The notes under the pieces are model-generated. The model was given only the letters and a program-made list of their open reading frames with translations. It was not told the origin of the DNA and searched no databases. A program made the translations under genes and the position numbers. DNA of 64,000 bases from contig NZ_HG005286.1 of assembly GCF_000455285.1 (NCBI RefSeq), positions 45,796 through 109,795 on the forward strand, written 5' to 3'. Every line of letters starts with the position of its first letter. Within the stretch, counting starts at the first letter, position 1. This DNA is from Candidatus Stoquefichus massiliensis AP9. GTDB lineage: Bacteria; Bacillota_I; Bacilli_A; Erysipelotrichales; Coprobacillaceae. Shown in pieces: positions 34,222-43,061 of this stretch.

Positions 34222-34641
34222 TTACAATATTAAGAGTATTTGTTCATAAGAATCTTGTATACCCTAATTCTTGACATATCCTTTAATTGTTTTCTCACTC
34301 GTATCCTTCCCTCAACTCAAAACAAAACATCCGCCACTCAAAAACTTCCACCCTATAATTCCTTTTCAAGTTCAGGATGTTCAGTAAATATGCATTTTGT
34401 CGTTATAATTTTTGTTGAACTATATTCAGATACTGATTGAATTAGAAAATGAACATGCTCTTGATTCGTTCTTATTTCTAGAAATGTAATCCAATCACCT
34501 TTCTATTCCCTTGCATATTTGCTTTAAACTCCTGTCCACATCTTGTGTTATCTCTACGTGACAATATTTTGTCGGGCATGCGAAATAGTAAACAAGATTT
34601 GAAACATTATGTGAGTTGTGTATAAATATACTATCTGACAT
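34222..34641 (-). pseudogene. tnpA: IS200/IS605-type tnpA relic
   Basis: Starting at the ATG at 34641, the minus strand reads SNLVYYFACPTKYCHVEITQ and DVDRSLKQICKGIER, then after a one-base shift DWITFLEIRTN and QEHVHFLIQSVSEYSSTKI. Further broken matches follow: EHPELEKEL, stop, GGSF and TIKGYVKN, stop, GI. This is the Y1 HUH transposase of IS200/IS605, with the HVH metal motif still readable. A frameshift, an internal deletion of several residues and stops make it dead. No tnpB follows. Other parts of 34103-35064 hold only the hairpin and repeat listed separately. Confidence 0.8.
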
Positions 34642-34650
34642 TTATAATCA

Positions 34651-34675
34651 CCCAAAGTTATTATATAACTTTGGG
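34651..34675 (-). repeat. Hairpin over the tnpA ribosome site
   Basis: The perfect 11-bp inverted repeat CCCAAAGTTAT/ATAACTTTGGG with a three-base loop ends nine bases before the tnpA relic's ATG on the minus strand. Its last arm carries the GGGTGAT that would serve as ribosome site. IS200 elements are known to hide the tnpA ribosome site in such hairpins, so this is likely the preserved leader of the dead element. Confidence 0.65.
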
Positions 34676-34829
34676 CACTACGCTGCAAGCAACGGAAAAA
34701 GACCCAGAAGTTAAAATATTGTTCAGAGCAACTTTTATCAACATACAGGAAAAGAATTAACTTCATTATTCCACTAACCTACTATCTCAATAACCCAACT
34801 CCAATTGGTTCCTTGCCCTCTAGATAATG

Positions 34830-34860
34830 TTATAGTCTCTACTGATCTGTCTATAAACTA
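34830..34860. repeat. 31-bp dispersed intergenic repeat (copy B)
   Basis: 29 of 31 bases match positions 8104-8134 in the same orientation. The copy lies between the IS200/IS605 relic and the end of the small-membrane-protein gene. Confidence 0.6.
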
Positions 34861-35064
34861 ATATTCATTTCATCCTCTAAAACATCTATACCATTATTAT
34901 ATTATAATTAGTAAGCCTATCAATTTAATAAGCAAATATATTTCATAAAAAAGTACCTACATAATTGGATTGAATTATTAACTATAACAAAACAACAAAC
35001 TCAAAATAATATATGAAAAGACTTGCTCTGTAAATCTTTAACTAAAATGATTGAACGAATTTGT

Positions 35065-35403
35065 TCAATCATTTTTTCTTTTAATAAATTCAACAAATGC
35101 AAATATAATAGAAATCACAGTGAGAACAGAAACAATGAGTTCTGCCATATTATTAGCATACTCTATTTGACTAGGTACACATGCGCCTAATATTAAAAAA
35201 TAAGTGCACCAGACTAATCCTAATATCAAACAAAGGGAAGTTATGTATTTCAACACAAATGATAAAGCACTTACAAATTTTTGATTTGCTATTGATCTTT
35301 CATTTGAATAATCTTTCTTCTTAAAAAACTTTAAACTTCCTACTAAAAATCCACCTATTACACCTACAGATAACGCTCTACATATCATATATAAAATATC
35401 CAT
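35065..35403 (-). CDS. Small membrane protein, paralogue of the 16401-16754 gene
   Basis: This 112-residue protein has three or four hydrophobic segments, and aligns along its whole length with the 117-residue protein at 16401-16754. The last 24 residues before the charged tail are almost identical. I set the start at 35403 because it then matches the paralogue and has GGATGG upstream; the longer ORF to 35466 adds an unsupported extra helix. It follows the lipoprotein gene by 59 bases on the same strand. The family is not one I recognise. Confidence 0.72.
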   Translation of the reverse strand: MDILYMICRALSVGVIGGFLVGSLKFFKKKDYSNERSIANQKFVSALSFVLKYITSLCLILGLVWCTYFLILGACVPSQIEYANNMAELIVSVLTVISIIFAFVEFIKRKND

Positions 35404-35462
35404 ATATTTTCCATCCTTTATATTCATAGTATATATAATAATAAGAGTTACTACAAACAAAA

Positions 35463-35963
35463 TCAATTAAATAATGAATTTATCCATCGCTCTATAAATT
35501 CATCTATCAACTCTTTTTCTGAGATTTCATCATCATTAAAACCTAATCCATTGATAATACAACTGCTACTTATATATTTCTTTAGATTGGTTTCATATGT
35601 TTGATTACTCATTGCCCCAATCCAATATGTAGAAACTCTTTGATTTATAAAATCATACTGTTGTAAAAAGGTTACCATTTCTTTTGTAGGTTCATCATTA
35701 ATTGGCGTATCATTAATCAAAATTATATCATAATGATGGATGTCTATAGATTCTATTGCTTGAAGATTCACAATATCTGCAAATATTTTTTGACTTATAT
35801 ATTCTGTTAATATGCTTTGACTTCCATAAAGATTGTGGGTTATTATCAAAACTCTTTTTTCTGTATTCGTATTTTGAATTTGAAAATCTCTTTGCCATTT
35901 TTGTAGAGTACAACCAGATAATATAAATATTGTTAAAATGAACAATCCAAACTTTGCTTTCAT
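35463..35963 (-). CDS. Lipoprotein with flavodoxin-like fold
   Basis: The 166-residue protein starts with a lipoprotein signal (FILTIFILSGC; lipid-anchored Cys18), so the mature domain sits outside the membrane. The body has flavodoxin-family rhythm: KRVLIITHNLYGSQSILTEYI at the first strand and loop, YDIILINDTPI at the third strand, VTFLQQYDFINQRVSTYWIGAM, then a late GLGFND. The FMN-phosphate loop is not canonical (THNLYGSQS). The start at 35963 has GGAGG five bases upstream; an in-frame ATG at 35975 is part of the ribosome site. An extracellular flavodoxin-like lipoprotein is unusual. FMN binding is not certain. Confidence 0.65.
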   Translation of the reverse strand: MKAKFGLFILTIFILSGCTLQKWQRDFQIQNTNTEKRVLIITHNLYGSQSILTEYISQKIFADIVNLQAIESIDIHHYDIILINDTPINDEPTKEMVTFLQQYDFINQRVSTYWIGAMSNQTYETNLKKYISSSCIINGLGFNDDEISEKELIDEFIERWINSLFN

Positions 35964-36214
35964 AATTTCCTCCATTTTATAATCATAATTTTATTATAAA
36001 ATGAATCACAAATATATTTTGTCAGAAAATATAAATTAATATTATGATATAGTTCTATCTTATTATCGCTAAAACAATTAACCTATTATAGGGAACTACC
36101 CTTACATTTTCCTTTATACTCTTTATAACTATTAGATCCTTTATCTTTAAAATCCATCAATTTTATTGACTCTCTATTATATTTATATATAATCATCACA
36201 ATCTAGTTTTGGCC

Positions 36215-36352
36215 GACTTCCTTGATTGACTTCGATTGCATCTGTTTCATTACAATTCACATTAATAGTTCCCTTATTTATAATTTTTTCATTAGAATCA
36301 TTAGTAACTTTGACGCTACCAGATCCCGTTAATGATAAAACCAATAACATAT
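36215..36352 (-). pseudogene. Relic of a second beta-helix surface-protein gene
   Basis: The minus strand reads GSGSVKVTNDSNE then KIINKGTINVNCNETDAI and EVNQGS. The intact surface protein has ASGVKVTKNGSA then KIINDGIIHVICNEIDAI and KVDQGN (around 25860-25990). Only about 45 codons remain, with no start or anchor. It lies six bases from the response-regulator relic, in the same relative orientation as the intact locus. The wider 35976-36495 gap holds nothing else I can support. Confidence 0.82.
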
Positions 36353-36357
36353 CATGG

Positions 36358-36464
36358 TCTATGCGTAGAGCATATAAGCGAATGAATAAGATTCCTAAAA
36401 AATAAAAATAACTTCAAATCGTGATACTTTTGCTGCCTCTATTCTTTTGTATTTGTAAGAGAAA
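36358..36464 (+). pseudogene. Fused relic of a LytTR regulator and its kinase
   Basis: 36358-36433 aligns with 27660-27735 of the response-regulator gene (CTATGCGTAGAG, then ATAACTTCAA and ATACTTTTG shared). From the ATACTTTT onward it aligns with the end of the kinase gene (29330-29373): DTFAASILLYL followed by a stop, against DTFIASILLYFQ. Thus about 1.6 kb was lost between two ATACTTTT sites. Neither part can be functional. Confidence 0.82.
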
Positions 36465-36490
36465 GATGAGATTGATTAATCAATCCCATC
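36465..36490 (-). terminator. Hairpin at the end of the XRE-SUKH operon
   Basis: A 13-bp-arm palindrome (GATGAGATTGATT and AATCAATCCCATC, one mismatch that is a G-T pair on the minus strand) lies five bases past the SUKH stop codon. It is followed by TTTCTCTT on the minus strand. It is probably the operon terminator, although the T-run is imperfect. Confidence 0.6.
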
Positions 36491-36495
36491 TATAT

Positions 36496-37221
36496 TTATA
36501 GTTTCATTTGCTTGTACTCTTTCCAACGATCTTCCCAGTAAGATTCACAAAAATCCATATTGGATAGTTTTTCAAAATTCAATTTAACTTGATTATTTTT
36601 TTCAAATTCCTCTTCCAAAGTTCCTATAAAGTACCATTCTAATAAAGTTTCAAAATCCGGTGCTGCACATCTTCCATGAAGTAATCCATCATCTTCTAAA
36701 TAACACTTTTGCCAATCAAATTCTTCATGATCAAACCAGACAATAGACCATGTTGATTGATCACTATAATCCACTTCTTGTTTAGCTAATTCTAAATCGA
36801 TACAAAGCGGTCCCCATCCAGCACCCCAATCACCAATAGGAATAAGATGTAAATATGAACCTTGTGGTGCTTCACAACAGTCAACTGCAATCTCTCTAAA
36901 TTCATCTATTCTTGCACTTAATGATGAGATATCTTTTATTGCATCAAGTATCAGCCATAGGATGTCAGGTTCTTCTTCAAATTCCTGATAAACAATACCA
37001 TTGATTTCAAGTGAATTTTGACTTACAGTAGAACAAGGTAATTGATATGTTGTAAGAAATGCTTTGTAAAGGTTAGGTAACTGGATATTATATTTTTTCT
37101 CTAAATCATTTAAATCTTCTTCTGTTATATGAGCGCATTTTAACTCTCCTTTTATCCATCCTCGTTCCATGAGTTTTAAAAATGCTTTTTCTATAAATTC
37201 TTGTTCTAGTGATTTATTCAT
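36496..37221 (-). CDS. SMI1/KNR4 (SUKH) family protein
   Basis: This 241-residue soluble protein has the SUKH pattern: ITEEDLNDLEKKYNIQLPNLYKAFL at residues ~29-53, then HLIPIGDWGAGWGPLCIDL near residues 125-143 and a C-terminal FETLLEWYF. SUKH proteins are often immunity proteins of polymorphic toxins, but also occur as house-keeping scaffolds. No toxin gene is found beside it. It follows an XRE gene by 16 bases and probably shares its promoter. Confidence 0.82.
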   Translation of the reverse strand: MNKSLEQEFIEKAFLKLMERGWIKGELKCAHITEEDLNDLEKKYNIQLPNLYKAFLTTYQLPCSTVSQNSLEINGIVYQEFEEEPDILWLILDAIKDISSLSARIDEFREIAVDCCEAPQGSYLHLIPIGDWGAGWGPLCIDLELAKQEVDYSDQSTWSIVWFDHEEFDWQKCYLEDDGLLHGRCAAPDFETLLEWYFIGTLEEEFEKNNQVKLNFEKLSNMDFCESYWEDRWKEYKQMKL

Positions 37222-37237
37222 TTTTTCTCCTTTTTTA

Positions 37238-38017
37238 TTAAAACTTATTTCTTATTTTATTTAGCAGCTTTGTTGTTATTTTATTCATGTGTTCTTCATT
37301 ATAAACAAGCAATTCATAAGCATCTATCATTGCAATAGCATAAATAAACATAAAGAAACCTAATGATATAATAGGTAAAAATAAAGCAATCAACGTATTT
37401 TCATTCATATGATAAAAATCAGTCCCAATACGTACAAAGAAACCACATAACAAAGTTGAGGCAGGAAAGAAAATAAACATACAAATATATTTCTTTTTTA
37501 CATGTCTATATTTTTCTTTCAATTCAATAATATACTTTTTATCAAAGATGAGTTTATAATGTTTTAAGGATTTATATTCAAAACCACTGTCAGTCAGTAC
37601 AGCATATAAAATCATACTGATTCCAATAACAATCAAAACAACTGCTCCAAATAAACCATATATAGATTTTTCACCCAATAATAGAAATGGTATTCCTGAT
37701 AAAATGATTAATGAAATTCCCAAAGCAATTGTCTTTGTAGATTGACTTTCATACATAAGCCATGATTCTGCTTTTTCTCTACTCACATAATAACCACCAG
37801 ATGATACTTCTTCTATACATTCCTCTTCTTTTAATAAATAATCAATAGAAACATCAAACAAACGACCTAGAACTAATAATTTTTCTGTTTCAGGATATCC
37901 TTGATTATTTTCCCACTTACTAATAGCTTGTCTTGTTGTATTAATCTCATCAGCCAATGCTTCTTGTGACAAGCCTTTTTCTTTTCTTAATTGAAACAAT
38001 TTTTCTCCGAAATTCAT
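37238..38017 (-). CDS. XRE-family regulator with membrane domain
   Basis: Residues 1-65 form a Cro/C1-type helix-turn-helix (LSQEALADEINTTRQAISKWEN, then SIDYLL). Residues ~90-250 have four hydrophobic helices, so DNA binding is tethered to the membrane. The start at 38017 is fixed by AGGAGG eight bases upstream; the longer ORF to 38047 adds ten residues without support. Product 259 residues. It is co-oriented with the SUKH gene. Membrane-bound XRE proteins of this size often sense cell-envelope stress, but the signal here is unknown. Confidence 0.86.
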   Translation of the reverse strand: MNFGEKLFQLRKEKGLSQEALADEINTTRQAISKWENNQGYPETEKLLVLGRLFDVSIDYLLKEEECIEEVSSGGYYVSREKAESWLMYESQSTKTIALGISLIILSGIPFLLLGEKSIYGLFGAVVLIVIGISMILYAVLTDSGFEYKSLKHYKLIFDKKYIIELKEKYRHVKKKYICMFIFFPASTLLCGFFVRIGTDFYHMNENTLIALFLPIISLGFFMFIYAIAMIDAYELLVYNEEHMNKITTKLLNKIRNKF

Positions 38018-38252
38018 TATTCTCTCCTCCTTTATCTTGGTACTCAAATCTTAGCACAACAAGATCATTTCCTCTATATCTGTACAAAGGCAATTTGTTA
38101 ACTTGAAGTTGCAATTGTGTTATTGAATATATTTGTTATCATTTTACTATGAATTTTATACTTTCACAACATCATAAAATAGTAAAAAATAAAAACCGTC
38201 TCATTGCATAACAATATAAATAACGCTATGATGATAGTAGGAGGTAATCATT

Positions 38253-38732
38253 ATGGCTAATGAAGATAAGAAGGATTTTAATGCAATGTTACATAACAGC
38301 AAAGATATGCCAAAGTTCCAAATCATAACAGATGAAAAAAGTATTGAGAAATATGGTGGTGATAAAATGTACTTTGCCCCACCTATTGCGTATGATAAAA
38401 TTATGAAACAAATTCCTTTTGGAAAAGTAACAACTGTTGGAGAAATACGTGAATACTTTGCTAAGTTAAATAATGCTGATTTTACTGAACCTATTACTGC
38501 TGGTATATTTGTTTCTATTGCTGCTTGGGCAAGTTATCAGCGTACAGAGGATATCACACCTTATTGGAGAACCTTAAAAGCCAATGGGGAATTAAATCCC
38601 AAATATCCCGGTGGTGTAGATGCACAAAAAAAGATACTAGAAGAGGAAGGACATACAATTATTCAAAAAGGTAGAAAAAATATTAAATATTATGTTAAGG
38701 ATTATGAACAATTTTTATTGAAACTGAACTAA
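38253..38732 (+). CDS. MGMT-family protein lacking the active-site Cys
   Basis: Residues ~45-155 match the DNA-binding domain of O6-alkylguanine-DNA alkyltransferases (YDKIMKQIPFGKVTTVGEIREYF). Active enzymes have PCHRV at the reactive centre, and alkyltransferase-like proteins have PWHRV. Here the position reads TPYWRTLKANGEL, so both the Cys and the His are gone. It therefore cannot repair by alkyl transfer and may flag damage or bind DNA for another purpose. It has an AGGAGG site and a terminator directly after the stop. It stands alone. Confidence 0.8.
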   Translation: MANEDKKDFNAMLHNSKDMPKFQIITDEKSIEKYGGDKMYFAPPIAYDKIMKQIPFGKVTTVGEIREYFAKLNNADFTEPITAGIFVSIAAWASYQRTEDITPYWRTLKANGELNPKYPGGVDAQKKILEEEGHTIIQKGRKNIKYYVKDYEQFLLKLN

Positions 38733-38755
38733 GGATCACTGCTCCTTAGTTTTTA
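38727..38755 (+). terminator. Terminator of the MGMT-like gene
   Basis: The perfect 9-bp stem AACTAAGGA/TCCTTAGTT with a seven-base loop overlaps the stop codon. TTTTTAT begins at the base of the stem. Confidence 0.85.
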
Positions 38756-38945
38756 TCTATAAAGAATGCTATGACCTGTTTCATTCTGTCAACAAATAAT
38801 GTTTATAACATGAATCTAAATAAGCAGACTTTTTCATTTATCGATGATATAATATCGTTATAGAAAATGACTTATTTTATTAAGAAGTTTAACAATGTTA
38901 ATGGTTTTTTCTACCTTTATATTGGTAAATTAAGGAGATTATTTT

Positions 38946-39356
38946 ATGTATGAAAGAATGTTGAATAAGCAAGTTGTACCAACACTGGAGGAAATGGTTG
39001 TGTATTGTGGAGAAAATGGTGAACGTTTTTCTATGATCAATGATTGGCTAACACAAATTTTTCATACTCAACAGAAAATTGTTTTTCCTTATGGAAATAA
39101 ATATGGTTGGGGAATAGGACACTATAAAAATAAAAAACTTGTTTGTAATATATTTGCTGAGTCTGGATCATTTACAGTTATGATAAGATTATTAAATAAA
39201 CAATACACTATGATTTATAATGACTTAAAAAAATACACCCAAGAATATATTGATAATAAATATTCTTGTGGTGATGGTGGTTGGATACATTATCGAATAA
39301 CATGTCAAGATCATTATGAAGATATAAAAAAACTTCTAGAAATGAAGTGTTTATAA
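38946..39356 (+). CDS. DUF3788-family protein
   Basis: This 136-residue soluble protein matches the DUF3788 pattern: MNDWLTQIFHTQQKIVFPYGNKYGWGIGHYKNKKLVCN-like core (residues ~30-70; the first residues here are MIND), a middle FTVMIRL, and GDGGWIHYRI near residue 115. The function of the family is unknown; its shape suggests a small ligand-binding protein. GGAG precedes the start. It is the first of four plus-strand genes with short gaps (DUF3788, GNAT, PH-domain, YoaP), possibly one transcript. Confidence 0.75.
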   Translation: MYERMLNKQVVPTLEEMVVYCGENGERFSMINDWLTQIFHTQQKIVFPYGNKYGWGIGHYKNKKLVCNIFAESGSFTVMIRLLNKQYTMIYNDLKKYTQEYIDNKYSCGDGGWIHYRITCQDHYEDIKKLLEMKCL

Positions 39357-39422
39357 TAATAATATATCTTACAGATGTCATATATATTTTAATAGTAATA
39401 AGTGTTGAGGAGAGAAAATAAT

Positions 39423-40007
39423 ATGAATACACCTACATTAGAAACAGAACGTTTAATTTTAAGAAGATTTACAAAAGAAGATATAGAAGCTCTTTTTCTT
39501 ATCCTAAAGGATAAAGAAGTGAATCGGTTTTTACCTTGGCATCCTATAAAAAGCATAGAGGAAACAAAAAGATTCTATGAGGAAAGATATGCAGTAAAAT
39601 ATGTGGAGCCACAAGGTTATGCATATGCTATTTGTCTTAAAACAGATAATTTTCCTATAGGGTACATAAAGGTTGATATGGAGGAGCATCATGATTTTGG
39701 TTATGCTCTTCGTAAGGAGTTTTGGCATCAGGGTATTGTAACAGAGGCAGGAAAAGCTTTAATTGAACAAGTGAGAAAAGATGGGATTCCATATATCACA
39801 GCAACACATGATAAAAATAATCCAAGAAGTGGCAATGTCATGAAAAGACTTGGTATGAAATATTGTTATTCCTATGAAGAACAATGGCAACCCAAAAATA
39901 TGACAGTTATATTTAGAATGTATCAACTCAATTTTGATAATAATGATGATTTTGTATACAAAAAGTATTGGAATGTGTATAGCCATCATTTTATTGAAGA
40001 ATTCTAG
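39423..40007 (+). CDS. GNAT-family N-acetyltransferase (RimJ/RimL type)
   Basis: This acetyltransferase has the RimJ/RimL pattern: TLETERLILRRFTKEDIEALF at the N-terminus, IGYIKVDMEEHHDFGYAL, then the CoA-binding WHQGIVTEAGKALIE near residue 108, and NPRSGNVMKRLGM near 140. I set the start at ATG 39423, with GAGGAG upstream; the ORF begins earlier at a GTG without support. Product 194 residues. Targets of such enzymes include protein N-termini or small amines; unknown here. Confidence 0.86.
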   Translation: MNTPTLETERLILRRFTKEDIEALFLILKDKEVNRFLPWHPIKSIEETKRFYEERYAVKYVEPQGYAYAICLKTDNFPIGYIKVDMEEHHDFGYALRKEFWHQGIVTEAGKALIEQVRKDGIPYITATHDKNNPRSGNVMKRLGMKYCYSYEEQWQPKNMTVIFRMYQLNFDNNDDFVYKKYWNVYSHHFIEEF

Positions 40008-40051
40008 TTGAAGTGAATGAGTCTCAACTTATTGAATTGGAGAGAAAAGAT

Positions 40052-40495
40052 ATGAAATTTAAAGGAAAAGTATCCTGGTGGTTTTATGCGATTATGATAA
40101 GTGTTGCTGTTATTTTAATACCTATTATCATTATGTCGCTTCTTGATACAGATATTATAGTATTTTTGATTAATTTTATTGTCTTGTTAGCTTTGGAATT
40201 ATTTTGTATTCCCATTGTATTTCATAATTATATAGAATTACAAAATGAATCACTTCTTATTGTTTTTGGATTAACAAAAGTAAAGATTTCATATAATGAT
40301 ATCATCGCACTTACACCAACTCACAATCCATTATCTTCATTGGCTGCCTCTTTTGATAGAATCGAAATACAATGTAGAAAAAAGACTTGTTTAATGATTG
40401 CTGTTATTGATAAAGATACATTCTTAGATGAGATGAAGAGAAGAAATCCACATATAATTATTTATAGAAAGGAAGAACTAAAAAATGAATACTGA
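40052..40495 (+). CDS. Membrane protein with bacterial PH-like domain
   Basis: Two hydrophobic helices (residues ~10-60) are followed by a small beta domain (IELQNESLLIVFGLTKVKISYNDI, then FDRIEIQCRKKTCLMIAVID, then FLDEMKRRNP), which is the pattern of bacterial PH-domain proteins of the bPH_6 type. The start at 40052 has GGAG nine bases upstream; a GTG further upstream is unsupported. The product is 147 residues. Its last codons overlap the YoaP gene by 11 bases, so translation is probably coupled. Function unknown. Confidence 0.72.
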   Translation: MKFKGKVSWWFYAIMISVAVILIPIIIMSLLDTDIIVFLINFIVLLALELFCIPIVFHNYIELQNESLLIVFGLTKVKISYNDIIALTPTHNPLSSLAASFDRIEIQCRKKTCLMIAVIDKDTFLDEMKRRNPHIIIYRKEELKNEY

Positions 40496-41237
40496 ATTTA
40501 TAAATTTAACTGAGGAAAATATTTCAAATGAGCATTTGTGTTGTATTATTCGTATGAAAAAACTTCATCCCGGTGTTGAAGCAAAACGCCAATGGCTTAA
40601 AGAAAGATTAAAAGAAGGACATACTTTTAGAAAATTGAATGTTAAAGGGACCGTCTTTATTGAATATGCACCATTAGAAACAGCATGGGTTCCAATAAGT
40701 GGTGAGAATTACTACTATATTTATTGTTTATGGGTTGTTGGTGAGTATCGAGGAAAAGGATATGCTAAAGAACTTATTGAATATTGTATTGCTGATGCAA
40801 AAGAAAAAGGAAAATCTGGAATATGTATGTTAGGAGCTAAAAAACAAAAGGCGTGGTTATCTGATCAATCTTTTGTGAAGTCATATGGATTTGAAATTGT
40901 TGATACAACTGATACTGGATATGAGTTACTTGCTCTCTCTTTTGATGGAACAGCCCCATTATTTAATCAAAAGGCAAAAGCATGTCAAATTGAAAATCAA
41001 GAATTAACTATTTATTATGATATGCAATGTCCCTTTATTTATCAATATATTGAAGTATTAAAAGAATATTGTGCAACACATGATATTCCTTCTTCCTTTA
41101 TTCAAATTAATACATTACAAGAAGCAAAACAATTACCTTGCGTTTTTAATAACTGGGCATTGTTTTATAAAGGGCAATTTAAAACAGTGAATTTGTTATC
41201 TGTTGAACAAGTAAAAAAAATATTAGAAAAACATTGA
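40485..41237 (+). CDS. yoaP: YoaP-like GNAT acetyltransferase
   Basis: Residues ~1-160 are a GNAT domain with the CoA motif VVGEYRGKGYAKELIEYC near residues 84-101. Residues ~165-250 are the YoaP C-terminal domain, including YYDMQCPFIYQY near residue 180 and LPCVFNNWALFYKGQFKT near residue 220. The 250-residue plan matches Bacillus YoaP, an uncharacterised acetyltransferase. AGGAAG lies upstream, inside the end of the PH-domain gene. The substrate is unknown. Confidence 0.85.
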   Translation: MNTEFINLTEENISNEHLCCIIRMKKLHPGVEAKRQWLKERLKEGHTFRKLNVKGTVFIEYAPLETAWVPISGENYYYIYCLWVVGEYRGKGYAKELIEYCIADAKEKGKSGICMLGAKKQKAWLSDQSFVKSYGFEIVDTTDTGYELLALSFDGTAPLFNQKAKACQIENQELTIYYDMQCPFIYQYIEVLKEYCATHDIPSSFIQINTLQEAKQLPCVFNNWALFYKGQFKTVNLLSVEQVKKILEKH

Positions 41238-41494
41238 TATAAAAATTAAATAGCTCTATTCTTAGCAATAGTTATACTTGTTCATTATAAACAAGATAAA
41301 TTTATGAAATATAGAAGAACATAGTCTTGTAGATGCTGAAAATAAGCCATAGATTAAAGAACTGCGTTCTAAGAAATAATAGAAAATTTCTATTTTATTA
41401 TGGAGTTCCTAGCAAAGATGATAGTATATTTTTAAATGGAAAATCATTCATCAAACATCTTAAGTTGATGAATACAAATTCTGTATACAAAATG

Positions 41495-41526
41495 AAAGGA
41501 TTACATCATTTAAAGTGTAATCCTTT
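41495..41526 (-). terminator. Hairpin past the first GH1 gene
   Basis: The perfect 11-bp stem AAAGGATTACA/TGTAATCCTTT with a ten-base loop lies 11 bases past the GH1 stop codon (minus strand), followed by TTTCATTTTG. The T-run is interrupted. The rest of the gap 41238-41494 has no gene I can support; a plus-strand frame of 69 codons at 41333-41542 lacks a ribosome site and recognisable pattern. Confidence 0.55.
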
Positions 41527-41536
41527 TGACATATTA

Positions 41537-43018
<1,482 letters not shown>

Positions 43019-43061
43019 TTATTTCTTTTCATTGTAAAATAATAATGAAAGGATGATTTCT

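Noticed and set aside
34240-34440. 66-codon plus-strand frame
   Set aside because: It is the complement of the tnpA relic and shows no independent support.
34554-34766. 70-codon minus-strand frame over the hairpin and tnpA start
   Set aside because: It is in a different frame from the recognisable transposase relic and reads through the perfect hairpin; no ribosome site.
34103-35064. Riboswitch or leader for the PnuC-like gene
   Set aside because: The gap is explained by the IS200/IS605 relic and a repeat; no conserved riboswitch core was seen next to the gene.
36496-37221. SUKH protein as immunity to a local polymorphic toxin
   Set aside because: No large toxin or toxin tip gene lies nearby; the partner is an XRE regulator.
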